From positions 3,741,501 to 3,805,500 of the forward strand of contig CM073331.1 of assembly GCA_037043015.1 (NCBI GenBank): DNA of 64,000 bases, in the 5' to 3' direction. The notes beneath the pieces were generated by a model. It worked only from the letters and a program-made list of their open reading frames with translations. It was not told the origin of the DNA and ran no database searches. The stretch is from Bryum argenteum (Eukaryota > Streptophyta > Bryopsida > Bryales > Bryaceae). A program made the translations under genes and the position numbers. Positions 1 through 12,302 of this stretch are shown one piece after another (position 1 is the first letter of the stretch; every line of letters starts with the position of its first letter).

Positions 1-15
1 CCCGAGGCACAACAA

Positions 16-1439
16 ATGCTTGGTGATCTTAGGAAGGGCAAGAAGCTCAAGGAGATCAAGTTGGTGAATGGATTGCTCAAGTATAAGCAAAGTAGGGTGT
101 ATGTTCCTCAAGGCAAGCTTAGATTGTTGGTTTTGAAGGAGGAACATGATAGTCCCATAGCCGGCCATAGGGGAGAAAAGGCTACCATTGCAACGGTGTC
201 AAGGAGGTACTATTGGCCGGGGATGAAAGATGACATAACCCACTTTGTGAAGACTTGTGTGAAGTGCCAACTTAACAGGGCTTCATATCAAAAGCAAGCG
301 GGCTTGTTGCAACCATTGCCAATTCCGCCGGGTCCTTGGCATAGTGTGTCTATGGACTTCATCACAAGCCTTCCCGAGTCGCAAGGGTATGATGCCATCT
401 TAGTGATGGTGGATCGGTTTAGCAAGTTGGCTCATATGGTGCCAACTAGAGGAATCGCTGAATCGCGCTTGAGACCGCCAAGATCTTTTTCGATGCATGG
501 TGGAAGCATCACGGGTTGCCAAGAGTGATTGTGTCGGATCGAGACCCAAAGTTCACAAGTGCATTTTGGAGACACTTCTTTAGGAAGGTGGGAACCAAGT
601 TGACATTTAGCACTGCCTTTCATCCCCAAACAGATGGGCAAACTGAAAGCGTGAATGGGGTCTTGAACCAATACTTGAGGAACTTTGTGAGTGCGGACCA
701 ACGTGATTGGGTAGACTATGTGGGGTTGGCGGAGTTCAGTTACAATGCGGCTACACACTCGGCGACTAAGGAGTCACCTTTCAAAGTGGCCTATGGAGTG
801 GAGCCACTCCAACTTGCTGACTTAGCTCTCGAGGGGGCACATTCAACACCAGAGTTCAACCAAGATGGTGAAGACTTGGCCAAGAAGCGGGAACATATGT
901 TGGAAAAAACCAAGTTGTTGTTGGAGAAGGCAAGAAGGCGCTATGAGAAGCAAGTCAATGCCGGAAGACGTGAAGTGGAGTATGAGGTGGGACAAAAGGT
1001 GTTGTTGAATGTGAAGAACTTCACCATGCCCGAAGGCCTCACTCCAAAGTTCATGTCCAAGTTTGCGGGTCCGTTTCCCATTGTGGAACGGGTGTTCAAA
1101 GATGTGTATAAGTTGGAGCTACCACCCGAGATCAAAGTGCATCCAACATTCCATGTTTCATTGTTAAAGCCATTCAAGGAGGATACCTTGTGGCCGGATC
1201 GCAAGCAAGTGATTCGGCCACCACCAGAGTTGGTTGGACAACATTTGGAATATGAGGTAGAGGCCATCCTCAAGAGTAGGAACCTCAAAAACAAGAGCAA
1301 GGAATACCTTGTGAAGTGGCGAGGATACCACGAGAAAGAAGCAACGTGGGTGGCGGCAAAGGACATGGTGAATGCTAAGGAGGTGGTGGAGAACTTTGAG
1401 AAGAATAGGAGCTCCAACAAGAAGCAACGTAGGCATTGA
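16..1439 (+). pseudogene. Ty3/gypsy integrase with C-terminal chromodomain, broken by a frameshift
   Basis: Frame one (16-528) carries an HHCC zinc finger (HDSPIAGHRG then CVKC) and the first integrase Asp in MDFITSLP. A shift to another frame near 455-475 lets reading continue through WWKHHGLPRVIVSDRDPKF (second Asp) and TDGQTESVNG (catalytic Glu). A chromodomain-like C terminus follows (EYEVEAIL, YLVKWRGY, ATWV), ending at 1439. Integrase inserts element cDNA into the genome, and the chromodomain of chromoviruses is known to steer insertion toward modified histones. The frameshift between the two halves of the catalytic core makes this copy non-autonomous. All expected catalytic residues are otherwise visible, so the copy is probably young. 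Confidence 0.9.
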
Positions 1440-1470
1440 TGAGGACATCAACCTCCGTAGTGGGGGAGGA

Positions 1471-3660
1471 TGACTTGTAGCTTGGGCGTAGATCCACAAC
1501 ACTTGTACTTGTTCTTTGGATTTGGCAATAAAGTTTGGCTTTGGTGTGTGCAAAGAAAAGAGTATGAGATGGAGTCCTAGTCTTGTACTTGTGCTAAGTT
1601 GGTGGAAGAGGGGGAATAGAGATGTGAAACCGAGTTGGGAAGGCCGAGTAATGGGGACCAAGGCTAGGAGAAAGAGTGGATAAAACCATGAAGTCCCTTG
1701 GCCTTGGGCTTGTCCGGCGGGGACAAGGTAATGGCGCGTGCTCATAAAAGCGCCACTCCCACAAACTAGTGCAAGCTAGTGCATGGGAGTCATGAACCCA
1801 TGCCTCGAAAGAGATAGTGGGATCCGAGTTGGGCGGAACTTGGCATTACCCCGTGCGATCGAGTCGTGGTGTAAAAGCCATCTTGGGTTTGCAACCAAGA
1901 CAACTTGGTGGAAGCATTGAGGTCCACCTAGCGAGTCAAGGAAGAAGTGTTAGGCTAGTGGAGCCTAACTTGGAGAGCCAAGGTAAGGGCAATCCAAGAG
2001 GGTCTCAAAGTAGGTGGGTCTAGAGTAGTTTAGTTGCCTTGGAAGAAGTCCGGGGTTCTAAACGGACCACCTAGTGACGACACCTTTGAGACTTTGCCAA
2101 AGTTTGAGAGTGCATTGTGGGGGGGTCGCGCCATGGTGAAACACAATGCCGCACCAATGGGGATGGCAACCCAAGAGTTGGTGTGACCGACTACAAGTAT
2201 AGTCGATGAGGGCATCGACTCCATTAGGTGGGGGTGAGTGTCGCGCACCTCTCCTTGAGGAGTGCCCGCAACACCAAGGGCCCAAGGGGACACCGGAGTG
2301 ACGCCCGGGCCTTGGGGTGCCAAGGTGAAGGGAACCTAAGTGGGCCTAGTGTGGGAGAGGACCCCGGGCGTTGGAGACGCCTCTCACCCACGGAGACTAG
2401 GAGCCACGACGGAATGGACATGAGATTATGGAAGCTCATGTTGCCACGATTCCGGGATGCTAAGGAGCACCTCATTTGGAGGTGTGAGCTAAAAGTTATG
2501 GGAGTTGGAAGATTGTGGGACTAAAGGGAGTGCTGTCCAGGGACAGTGCTGGACTGGGAAGCTGGCCCGGGACTCCCGAATCTTCAGAGGGGCATAACTC
2601 CCTCAATACTTGTCGGAATGAGGCAAGTAAGGTGTCTATCGGCATCTGCTTGACGAGTAGATGTCGATAGAGTGGTCGCTCGTCGCGTTTGGATGCGGGA
2701 CGAGGTAGATACGAGCCCTGGAAGGTTCGGGAAGTCTCCGGGGCCTTCCAGCGGCTAAGGCATTGGGAGATTGGGTGGTCTTCCAAAACTAAGAGGTGTG
2801 AGGGTCCAGCCCTTCACCTAGGACCAGGGGCTGCCGAATCCCACAGAGTATACTATGGGGAGGGCTGGTCTCCCTCCCCACTCCCATGGTGCCTTGGTGG
2901 TGACCAAGGTGGGAGTCCCAGTGGTGTGGCTAGTGTTGGGGCCTCACCATGGGGACTCCCAAGCCAAGGTGAGTCCCAATGGGTGGAGCTAGTGTTGGGG
3001 CTCCACCATGGGGACTCAAAGTGCAAAATGAGGCACGGTGGGTGGAGCTAGTGTTGGGGCTTCACCACGGTGGCTCATAAGGACAAGGTGAGTCCCGGTG
3101 GGGGGAGCTAGTGTTGGGGCTTCACCACGGGGACTCATATAGGCAAAATGAGGACCATGAGTGCTACCGATGTGGGGTGGTGTCTCACCGCCGGCGTTGT
3201 GATTACTTGGTGGCCTTGGGGTCACCATGGTGGTCATGGGCGGTGGTGAGGAGACACCACCAAGTGCGGTTAGGCCGCGTGGTATGGGAGTGCCACCAAG
3301 TTGGGCCTTGGACATAAGTGGAAGTCCGCACCTAACCATTGGCTACCTACGAAGGGGTTGAGTCCCGGTTGCATGAGTAGGAGGGATTGATAACCAAGCG
3401 GTGAGCTTGGTGGTTGGTATGGAGAGCTAACTTTGTGCATGTGGGGGATGTGCAGAGTTAGCGCTCGTGACACTTGCTAGAGTTGGGAAAAAGTTGGTGT
3501 AAGCTAAGGTGAGCTAGCAAGGGTTGCGACAGAAAGTGGCGTGGCCAGAAGAGTGTAAACGCTTTGTACCGCAGGATTGGGGCGAAGAGTAGTTGCTGCC
3601 AGGCAAAAGTGCCATTTGTGAGGCAATGTAACGTACAGATTGAGGATGCCATAAGAAATC
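1471..3660 (+). repeat. Probable 3' LTR of the chromovirus
   Basis: It begins with TG directly after the polypurine tract. The sequence is G-rich on this strand, has no convincing coding frame and contains an internal tandem array (about 2900-3160). The right boundary is a guess from the change in composition; no second LTR is in the window for comparison. Confidence 0.55.
2900..3160. repeat. ~60-bp G-rich minisatellite inside the LTR
   Basis: About four degenerate units share the core GGAGCTAGTGTTGGGGCT followed by a CACCA(C/T)GG block and a GACTC block. Units differ by small substitutions. It lies inside the presumed LTR. Confidence 0.8.
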
Positions 3661-3720
3661 AATACATTAAAACAGATTTAAGATCTTATGACTATGGGCG
3701 TAGTCATATTAATAGGAGCA

Positions 3721-3888
3721 ACTAAGAGTAAATGAGTGAAAATATGACTATTGGTAATCATCTTACACTTAGTTTGTGGTCACATATCACATGTTATGAC
3801 CGTTTGTAATAACATGTTATTCAAAACTGTTAAAAGATGACTAGAAGATGACTATCAATAATCATATTTCCAATCATTTACTCCTAGT
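3721..3888. repeat. Short inverted repeat / foldback element
   Basis: Arms of about 42 nt (3721-3762 and 3847-3888) are inverted copies of each other with roughly 85% identity; both contain AGAGTAAATGA/AGGAGTAAATGA and a GACTAT core. The spacer is about 84 nt. It is probably a MITE relic. No target duplication was identified. Confidence 0.65.
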
Positions 3889-4648
3889 CGATTCAGACAA
3901 TTTGCCTACACCCAATTAAATCTGTTGTAGCGACAGTGTATTATTGACGGAACCATGTATAAGAAGGCCAGAGCCTGACTTCGAGGATTACCTGTCAGTA
4001 GGCTTTTTAATCGTGACTTGATACTCAACAAATCAGACCCCTGTCAGAAATGAAACACCTTCAGTACAAAAGAAGTAACAGTATCTCACATGTTCATGAT
4101 CATAGTGCACAGAATTTGAACTGGATACAAAACTTGGTTTAAGCATGGATACTTGCCAACACCATTCCTCTTCTAAAACAAGCATCTTGGTTTCAATTCA
4201 GACTCCTGAATTCTGCATAGAAATCTGACCGCCCTCCTCATTGACAATGTGTTATACAAGAGACTTGAAAGTACTCTTCAACTTATAAGTCAAGGCTCCA
4301 CACAGAATGAGGAGTTTTGTGAAGGAAAGACAGTTTATGCTTGGAAAATTTGCTGCCAGAGCGTAATCAATTCAACAAATTTAAATTACATCTCAAAAAT
4401 CCTGAATTGTGCACCGAGCTGATATCTATCAATGTCACTTCAGCTCTACTGTTTGTTGTTGTTCTGAAGCAAATGATTGTAAATACTATACAAGCTATTT
4501 GTCTAACCTCGATCGCTGAATGATTAATCAGCGATGAATCATCACCCACCTTCTTCTACTACTACTACTACTACTCTTATATTGCACAATGTGCGCATTG
4601 ATATACAAAAACTAACCCATAACAGTCAGAGTTCGATCAAAATCCATA
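3889..4648. other. Spacer and probable 3' flank of the P450 reductase gene
   Basis: No coding frame with protein-like character is seen. The part next to 4649 should contain the 3' UTR of the minus-strand reductase gene. A short (CTA)n run lies near 4556-4575. Confidence 0.6.
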
Positions 4649-6661
4649 TTACCACACATCCCTCTGGTATCTGCCAGAGTCTTGCAACTGCTTAACGAAG
4701 CTCTCAGCCTCGGAGCTCGTCACGCCCTTCTCCTGTTCGACGATGCTATGGAGCACCCTGTGCACATCCTTAGCCATGCCCTTGGCATCCCCGCAAACAT
4801 AAACGTAAGCTCCAGCGTCCATGAGTCTCCAGATTTCAGTCGCCTGCTGCTGGAGCTTATCCTGGACGTACTCCTTCTGAGAATTCTCCCTGGAAAGTGC
4901 CAGTACGAGTTCCGTGACGCCGTTGGCGACGTGGGCGGTGAGTTCCTCTTCGTAGATGAAGTCCTGCTTCCTGGTGCGGCACCCGAAGAAGAGCTTCGAG
5001 GGACCCAGAGCCGCGCCCGCGTCTTGAAGGGACGCGCGTTCCTGCAGAAAAGCACGGAACGGTGCTAGTCCGGTTCCTGGTCCGACCATGATGATGGGCG
5101 TTTTGGGGTCTATGGGTAACCGGAAGCTCGACTGGCGGACGAAGATGGGCGCGTAGCTGATCCCCGGGGTGGAGTTTTTCATCCACGTCGAGCACACGCC
5201 GCGGTGGATTCGTCCCGTGGGAGACTGCCCGTATACGAGGGCGCAGGTGACGTGAATTCGCGTGGGGTAGAGCTTGGGGGAGGAAGAGATTGAGTAGAAT
5301 CGTGGGAGGAGTCGGGGTGCCACTCCTGCGAAGAAGACGCCGAGGGGGAGATGAACGGAGGGAAATGCCGCCATGACTTCAAGTAAGCTCCGTTGGCTTG
5401 CGACTACCCACTGGGCGTACTCGTCCTTTCCAGCCGTGGATGCAAGGAAGCGGAGACGCTCGGCCTCGGATTCTTCCGTCGCGTACGCGGCGAGGATGGT
5501 GAGAATGGACTTTCGCGGCGGGGTGAGAAGGTCTGTGTAGCGGCGAAGCGCGGTGTCGACGGTCACGGGGCAGGGGAATGGCGCGGGGAGGTTGGGACCG
5601 GACTTCGTGTTGTCGACTTGAAGTGAAAAGATAGAGTCGAGGTCGACGTGGAGAAGTTTGGCTGCTTCTTCGACATCTTCGGTCGCGTTCTCCACGTACA
5701 CCCCCACATGATCGCCAGTCTCGTACGTGATTCCGGTGCCCGCGATGTCGAATTCCAGGTGAGTGCACGCGCGGTCCGAGAGCGGAGTGTGAAGCTCGCG
5801 GACAACTGCTACGGGCGCCCTGCATGGGTGACTGGCGTCGAATTCACCGCTCTTCTTCGCGGCCGTGTAGGTCTCCTCGTGCACTTGCGTCCCAGACTCG
5901 TGGGTGATCACCTTGTACTCCGCCACGGCCGCCGTGTAGGGGGTCGAGGGCGCGTCATCGGACTCCTTGAGCAATCCATCAAGCGCATCCCACAGCTTCT
6001 CCTTCCACGCCGCGAAGTCATCTTCAATGCAATCATCGTCATCACCAAGTCCCACTCCCACCAACTGCTTCGCGCCGTGCTTCACAAGCGCCTCATCGAT
6101 CATAATGGCCACTTTGTTAAAGTGCTCGTATTGGCGATTACCCAACCCGAACACGCCGTAAGAAAGCGAATCCAGTCCAAGCATCTTCTCTTCATTCGAC
6201 TCAATAAACCACTTGTAGAAACGGGCCGCGTTGTCAGTGGGCTCGCCATCGCCGTAAGTCGCCACCATAAAGATTGCCAGCTTCTCCTTCTTCAAATTCT
6301 TCTCGTACTGCGCATCGTCCGCCCCGTAACTGTCCAAATCCACTACGTTGAACTTCACCTTGTCGCTGCTGTAACGAGCAGCCGCTTCCTCAGAGAGCTT
6401 GTTCGCGAATCCCTCCGCTGTGCCAGTTTGCGTCCCGAAGAACACATTCACTTTAGTCACGTCGTCGTCTTCCTCGATCACCTCCTCCTCCTCCACGTCT
6501 TTCACGTACTCTGAAACTTCCTTCAATCCCTCTGCTGTTGCCGCCCTGCTCTTGAACCAGAAGAACCCTACTGTCGCGAGCAACAACGCAAACGACGCCC
6601 ATACCTCAAAAATGCTAAAGAACGGCGGCATCACCGATACCGCTACTGCTATCAACGCCAT
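4649..6661 (-). CDS. CPR: NADPH-cytochrome P450 reductase (intronless)
   Basis: It transfers electrons from NADPH through FAD and FMN to cytochrome P450s at the endoplasmic reticulum. The 670-aa frame has an N-terminal membrane anchor (about residues 12-36), then an acidic linker and a flavodoxin-type FMN domain with [27 protein letters not shown] and [12 protein letters not shown]. The FAD site shows RFYSISSSP and GVCSTW. NADPH motifs are [28 protein letters not shown] and [13 protein letters not shown]. It ends in the classical aromatic C terminus (RDVW). Length is slightly below the roughly 690-715 aa of seed-plant enzymes. The ATG at 6661 gives the anchor directly downstream. The gene has no intron, unlike seed-plant homologues and unlike its spliced neighbours, and it is GC-rich compared with its flanks. 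The reading frame is intact. Confidence 0.97.
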   Translation of the reverse strand: MALIAVAVSVMPPFFSIFEVWASFALLLATVGFFWFKSRAATAEGLKEVSEYVKDVEEEEVIEEDDDVTKVNVFFGTQTGTAEGFANKLSEEAAARYSSDKVKFNVVDLDSYGADDAQYEKNLKKEKLAIFMVATYGDGEPTDNAARFYKWFIESNEEKMLGLDSLSYGVFGLGNRQYEHFNKVAIMIDEALVKHGAKQLVGVGLGDDDDCIEDDFAAWKEKLWDALDGLLKESDDAPSTPYTAAVAEYKVITHESGTQVHEETYTAAKKSGEFDASHPCRAPVAVVRELHTPLSDRACTHLEFDIAGTGITYETGDHVGVYVENATEDVEEAAKLLHVDLDSIFSLQVDNTKSGPNLPAPFPCPVTVDTALRRYTDLLTPPRKSILTILAAYATEESEAERLRFLASTAGKDEYAQWVVASQRSLLEVMAAFPSVHLPLGVFFAGVAPRLLPRFYSISSSPKLYPTRIHVTCALVYGQSPTGRIHRGVCSTWMKNSTPGISYAPIFVRQSSFRLPIDPKTPIIMVGPGTGLAPFRAFLQERASLQDAGAALGPSKLFFGCRTRKQDFIYEEELTAHVANGVTELVLALSRENSQKEYVQDKLQQQATEIWRLMDAGAYVYVCGDAKGMAKDVHRVLHSIVEQEKGVTSSEAESFVKQLQDSGRYQRDVW

Positions 6662-8045
6662 AGCTCCCCTCGCTTACACCCGAATCACCAATACTAGCAC
6701 CCAACAAGGCTCGAAACTGGGTCAGAAGAGTGGTTCTTTGACTAGGAGAAGAGGATTGTAAGAGTGAGCGGCACAAACTCGGATGTTTTGTGTACTGTGA
6801 GATGGTTTGGGTGTCATTGGGGGTGCTAATATAAGAGCATCGGAAGCGCAGGCAGAGTTGAAATTCGGTTGCAAGGCAGGGCTTTTGACAGTTGAATGGG
6901 CAGGCTATCGCCGGAGAGTGAGGGAGTCCATGGAAGGGAGCGTCAAGGGTGACAACTAAAGCAGCGTTGACGGAATGTGGCAACAGTGGAAAAAGCGTGA
7001 CAAAATTCAGAGAACGATGAAAAGGCGTGTCTGCTTTGCCACTGTGGTCGCCACCACTCTTGCAGCCTCTTTGACCAGATTTCTATGCATTGCGTAGATA
7101 ATGGATGGGTAGAATGTATGCCGGTGGTAGATATGTGATGTACTGGGTACTCAGGTGAAGATTTGAAGGAAACTACCAGACTTGAATTTGTGTTGACTTT
7201 CTCTTCTTCTGCTTGGTCTTTCGTTACGTGTATATATTGTTTTAAGTCTGAGGCGCCCCCGTGCGCATGAAGCATTTTGTGGAACGTGTGGCTCAGCCTT
7301 CTTGGTAAGACCTGGGTAAGTTTACATACTTAAGTAGTGTTTTGTTAAGACTTGGGTAAGTTAGCTGAAGGTCCTACTACCTTGTTACACAAGGTAGTAG
7401 GAATTAGATTAAATTAATGTATAAGAGAACTTGAAACAAATCATTTTGAAAACTAAAGGTGGGTGTCTCCCCTCATAAACGTGCATGCTAGATTCTTGCT
7501 CCTATGAAGATTTGATCGCCCTGTAATTACCCTCAACAAACCCAATGCGTACATGCAGTAAGGTGTCGGATTACACGTTAACCTATATTGTTCACTTTTT
7601 GAAATTTGTACTTATTATTGTAAGTGTTTAAGATAGAGATACTTCATTTTTTTCTTCTTGCTAATCACTAAAAAAAAAATTGCACTCATACCACCACTCC
7701 AACTATAGTGTAGTCCTTAAACGCACAAAAATAGGTCTAAAATGACTAATTTTTCAACCTCAATGACAAATATATTTCAATGTAAGTTATGTGATCAAGT
7801 GACATAAGTTTTATTTTCACATATTTCTACACAAAATATGTGTATTTCACTATTGCAAGGCCACGAATTTGAGTCACATATCTGTGTTCATAATTATTAT
7901 TTTTTGAATAATACACTTTTTCATAATGAAAGTTAGAAATTATTTTAGTTGGAGGTGGTTCTATTGCAATATTATTTTCTATAGTATTTAACTCGAGAGT
8001 TAATGAAATTTTAAAGTACTAGTATACTTATATCTTGCAATTTAT
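6662..8045. other. Spacer upstream of the reductase gene
   Basis: It should hold the reductase promoter and 5' UTR on the minus strand. AT content rises beyond about 7300. I see no coding sequence. A short repeated phrase, AAGAC(C/T)TGGGTAAGTT, occurs twice near 7308 and 7349. Confidence 0.5.
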
Positions 8046-8415
8046 GTGACCACTTAACACCCAACTATGGTGAGGGTTCTTGGACCTCGTTGTATGAGTA
8101 CCTCAGTTGTTATGTCCCATGGGCATATCATCAAGGGAAGATCAAGGGAAGGTCGAACGGGCATTTTATTCACGCTAGGTCTACAAGGGTTTGGTGTTCT
8201 TATTTATTTAGAACCTCAAAGCCCTTTGAAGAGATATCATGTCGGGTATCTCTAAGGCACTAGTGGCTAAATAGGGACTAGCATTGTGTCCGCTCCAAGA
8301 GGAGATAGTAGTCTCGCCATTGGTGTTATGACCTCCAGGCATACATTCAAGAATACGTCAAACAAACACACTATTCACGCCAACCTCAAATAGAGCTGGA
8401 GTTCTTCTTCTTCTT
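8046..8415 (+). mobile_element. SINE copy, 5'-truncated, with a second SINE tail nested in it
   Basis: CCCAACTATGGTGAGGG, the CTTGGACCTCGTTGTAT block and the AGGCACTAGTGGCTA block match the body of the SINE at 19357. The 3' end runs into (TTC)n. Between about 8113 and 8185 a second tail (GGGCATATCATCAAGGG... ATTTTATTCACGC) interrupts the first, so one copy inserted into another. The tRNA-like head is missing. Confidence 0.65.
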
Positions 8416-8589
8416 GCCACACAACTTCAAACTTGTTTCACATTACGTATAATAATTTCATTAAAAAATTGCACTGAGTAGCTCACTTTTACTTGCACTA
8501 TTTACACTCCAACGAAAATGATATTTCAAGGCTAAAAAAACTCCAGTTCAAGGGTGGAATTCCAAATCGGTAATCATACCTTCTGTTCA

Positions 8590-9108
8590 TACTCAAACCA
8601 AAACAAACATGAAGAAAATGCAAGTACTAATCAAGAAGTTCAACTGGTCATACAACCTTCTGAATAAGTTGAAGGCCAATCATGAGAAAGACTTGACAGT
8701 CAATACATGACCGACCTTCCAGAACATCAAGTAAGGAACCATCAATTATAATTTTGAATATACAGATTACATGCCATTTTCAAACTTAAAAAGTATGAAC
8801 AAGTCAAATCAGAACGGAAGGACTTTCCAAAGCAATCCTCAAGTCAACAACAACACCTTCATCTCTCGCTTCCTTCCCACTGGAGGAACTTCGAGAAACC
8901 TCAGTATGTGGCAAGCACTGGCAAAGTGCGAGGAGGAAAATGTGACCCACCAATCACACCGACAGAGAAAGAGTACCACCAGTTCTGTCAAAGATTCTTC
9001 GAACTTCAAAGAGAAGGAACCTTCCAGGAACCTCCACTAAGTTGCAAAACTTGGACCAAAAGGCCGACCTTCCAGTCCTCATCTCCGGAAAGAGGAGGAA
9101 AACAATGA
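8590..9108 (+). other. Possible degenerate coding remnant, unrecognised
   Basis: Two overlapping frames (8771-9040 and 8908-9108) have protein-like composition. One includes TPTEKEYHQFCQRFFELQRE, with a related-looking frame just upstream (NWSYNLLNKLKANHEKD). No intact frame joins them. I do not recognise the family; a retroelement remnant is possible. Confidence 0.25.
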
Positions 9109-9541
9109 CCGTCACAATCATGATGAAAAAAAAGCGCCCATTTACGTGTCAACCGCAATTGACTGACTCAACTCTTATAATATAAAAACTCAGTAACGAG
9201 ATATCACTCCCTCTGCTTGATAACAATTATCAGAACGCAACAAGTTCGTCCTCTCCGTATAATAATAAAAAGAACACTCAACGTTTCCTCCACTACTATA
9301 ATTCTCCTCCGCTGCAATGAACTGACGGTGTAGAAGGTCATAGCATAATCCAAAGTCATTGTTTTGAATGCCCGCTAGGACTCGGATGATTGTTTTGACG
9401 ACAGTGTGTAGGGGACAGTAAGAGATATCTACATATCTACACTTTAAGAATGAGGAAAGTATTTGGGGCAAAAAGGGGGGTGTGCGTGAGTGAGGGAGTG
9501 AAAGTAGGTGTTTTACGTACTCTCCCTGGTGATGATGAGTT

Positions 9542-11387
9542 TTAATGGTAATGGAGGCTCTTCATGTAGTAAGGGTTGGTGACGGGCTGGTTGTAGTAAT
9601 CGCTGTTGCTGCTGAACCCTGCTGGGTATGACTGGCTGGGTCTGTAGTCGCTGTAGTAGTTCGCCTTTGGCTGGTAATCCCTGTCGTGAGGAGCTGCTGT
9701 ATACGGGCTGCTGTATTGACTCGGGTAACCATAACCCCCTCCTCCTCCGCCATAGCCATAGCCACCTCCTCCACCGTAGCCACCGCCATAGCCACTTCGT
9801 GGATCGACTACCATTCGAGGATCCATCGGTGGTGGGTAGCTTCGGTGGTAATCGTATCCCATCGGCGGGGGAGGGTGACCACCGTACTCCATCTCTCTGT
9901 AACCGCCGTTGTTGCCATAGTTGCCGCTGTAGTTTTGGAGCTGCTGCTGGCTGCTGCTGTTGCCATTGCCATTGCTGGTGCTGACACCTTTCGCTTTGCT
10001 CTTTCCTTCTCCTCCTCCTTGAGCTTGTCCCTGTCCTCCATGCCCTCCTTGGCCGCCTCCATGGCTTTGTCCTTGCCCACCTCCGTGGCTTTGTCCTTGC
10101 CCACCTCCGTGGCTTTGCCCACCTCCATGGCCTTGTCCTTGCCCACCTCCGTGGCTTTGCCCACCTCCATGGCTTTGTCCTTGCCCACCTCCGTGGCTTT
10201 GGCCACCTCCATGGCCTTGGCCGCCTCCATGGCTTTGGCCTTGGCCGCCTCCATGTCCATGTCCATCAATGCTCTTGCTCTGGTTGCTCTGATTGCCATG
10301 GTTATGGCCGTTGTCGTCGTTGTTTTTGCCCTTGTTCTTCGGAGCATTGTCACCATGGCCACCACCACCTCCATGGCCTCCTCCATTGTGTTGTTGGCTG
10401 CTGCCATGGCCACCACCACCTCCATTGCTGTTGCCGTGGCTGCCACCTCCATGACCTCCACCATTTTGTTGTTGACTGTTGCCGTGGCCGCCACCACCGC
10501 CACCTCCATGGCCACCTCCATTTTGTTGTTGAGCGTTGCCGTTTCCTCCACCACCTCCTCCACCGCCCCCTCCCCCTCCCCCTCCACCCTTTTTCTTCTC
10601 ACCTCCTCCTCCACCTCCACCACCACCACCATTGTTGTTGCTATGGTTGCCATTGCTGTTGTTGCTATGGTTGCCATTGCTGCCGTTGCCGTTCTGATTC
10701 CCACCTTTCTCTCCCTTTCCTTGCTTCGACTCTGATCCTTGATGTGAGTCACCACCCCCGCCTGACTTAGACCCACCTTTACCGCCGCCATGGCCAGAGT
10801 CACTGATCTTCATATCTTTGATCTTCTTATCCAGAGGCCAGAAACCCGCCTTTTTGTCGACGTTCTTTTTGAATTTCTTCAGCAAAGAGTTAGGTTCGAT
10901 GTTTCCCACTACTGAGACGAAGCTGTTACCACGATCGAGGGTCACTTCCTGTACACCTGCCATAAAAACACACGAAGACCTACAATCAAACCACAATTCG
11001 AGAGGATCCGTGCAGGTATGACTCAGTCAACTCTAGACTATCTGATCGTACGAGCTTACCATAAAGATACCGAGCTTCCTCCAACACTTTCTCCTCGCAC
11101 TTGGGACAGCACATCTTCACTTTAAAATCGTGCTTCTGCAGCAAGAAACGACACCAAATTTTGTAAAGAAAAACTCGATATGTCTGCAAATAAGCCGTGA
11201 AAATGCGACGTCTGCTTACAGGAATTGACGGTCCCTTGGGCTTGCTGCTGCTAGACTGCTGGTTGTTGCTGTTGCCGTTGCTGTCACCCCCACCACCACC
11301 ACCTTTGCCCTTCTTACCACCTTGCTTCTCTCCTTGATTTCCATGGTCATCTCCTGTTAACCACCCGGGCTCCTTGTTCTTGCCCAT
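9542..11387 (-). CDS. Heavy-metal-associated (HMA) domain protein with long Gly-rich region
   Basis: The three-exon model is 11387-11220, 11135-11060 and 10956-9542. Phases close and give 552 aa. The HMA fold follows a short basic Gly-rich N terminus: FKVKMCCPKCEEKV, then VQEVTLDRGNSFVSVVG and LLKKFKKNVDKKAGFWP. The CCPKC loop takes the place of the usual CxxC metal site. Such single-HMA plant proteins (HPP/HIPP type) bind metals in the cytosol or nucleus. No C-terminal CaaX box is present (the end is YMKSLHYH), so it is not an isoprenylated HIPP. More than 300 residues of low-complexity Gly/His/Gln/Asn repeats follow, including tandem GGGQSHGGGQG units, then a Tyr/Pro-rich tail (PPPMGYDYHRSYPPP). 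The tail suggests disorder and possibly extra metal binding through His. Exon 1 ends CCT|GTAAGC and exon 3 starts after GGCAG. Confidence 0.88.
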
Positions 11388-12302
11388 AACCTAAGCAGCA
11401 AAACAGAATCAGAATTCTACACCGCCGATAAATTCACAATTGAGTAGCGCTCAACTACTCGGTCGGTACAATTCCCGGCAGCAAACAAAAGGACGCACCT
11501 CAGAATTGGTAGCCATCTTGACGACTGCTCCGTCGGTCCTACTGAAAGCGCTCTGAGAATCTCCAGCCGCGGTCCGAATTGAAGCAAAATGGGGTGTTTA
11601 AGAGCAGGGAATTTAGTTAGTTCGTGAGCAAGGGACGGTGGAAGAAGAAGAGAAGGGACGCATTCTATCTTCGACAAGTGGGGAAAGTCACTGTCAAGCT
11701 TGTCAGAGTCGACACCGGAAAACTAGGGGGGTGCACTGTGCCTGCAAGCAGAAGACAGAATCAAATAATTTATGAGTACGAAATGGTCAATAATTGACTG
11801 TACATACCAAAAATGGATAGTGGGCAGTAAGAATTTCGAGGAGAATCTATCGTAAAAAACAACCTCTCCGATCTTTCTGTCCCGTTGATTTTGCACATGG
11901 AAGCTTCACTGTACTAACGCACTGTCGTGATGCTCTAGACGAGGTCTTCGAGTGCCATAAGCGTGATTCTCCTCAAATCCGCAACTGGCACGATACACAA
12001 GTAACAATGAACTGAAATTCAGTGGGAGAAGAGTCCGCCACAGCGCAGACCTGATTCACGTGGAAGAATTCCTAAGAGATTTTGAAATGCTTAGACAAGT
12101 CAGCCAGATATGCGGTTTTGTCGTTTTCCCCTTGACAAAATCTCATTTGAGTTGGTAACTCATGTTTAGTTCTGACAACAACAGAAAGTGCTTCGAACAG
12201 TAAAATGGTCGGGTAGTGCTCAAGACGATTGATATTTATGTAAAGAGAATAAACAACAGCCACCCTGTGTAGTAGGGCAGAATACAGTAGCTCCCAAAAA
12301 AT
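11388..12302. other. Spacer between HMA gene and eL15 gene
   Basis: It contains the 5' flank of the HMA gene and the 3' flank of the eL15 gene, both on the minus strand. I see no other gene. Confidence 0.5.

Larger units (their letters stand above)
1..3660 (+). mobile_element. 3' part of a Ty3/gypsy chromovirus LTR retrotransposon (5' part outside window)
   Basis: The window opens inside the pol region of a Ty3/gypsy element. Integrase and chromodomain coding sequence runs to 1439. A purine-rich tract (TGGGGGAGGA, 1461-1470) follows, then a TG at 1471 that fits the start of a 3' LTR. Domain order (zinc finger, DDE integrase, chromodomain) is that of plant chromoviruses. The LTR end is not defined: the G-rich, repeat-rich sequence fades at about 3650, giving an LTR near 2.2 kb. 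The target-site duplication cannot be tested because the 5' end is outside the window. Confidence 0.85.

Noticed and set aside
5648..6514. 288-aa plus-strand frame opposite the P450 reductase
   Set aside because: Antisense of a GC-rich coding region; composition is that of a shadow frame.
9686..10735. Long plus-strand frame rich in Ala, Ser, Thr and Val opposite the HMA gene
   Set aside because: It is the antisense reading of the Gly-rich repeat region of a well-supported minus-strand gene.
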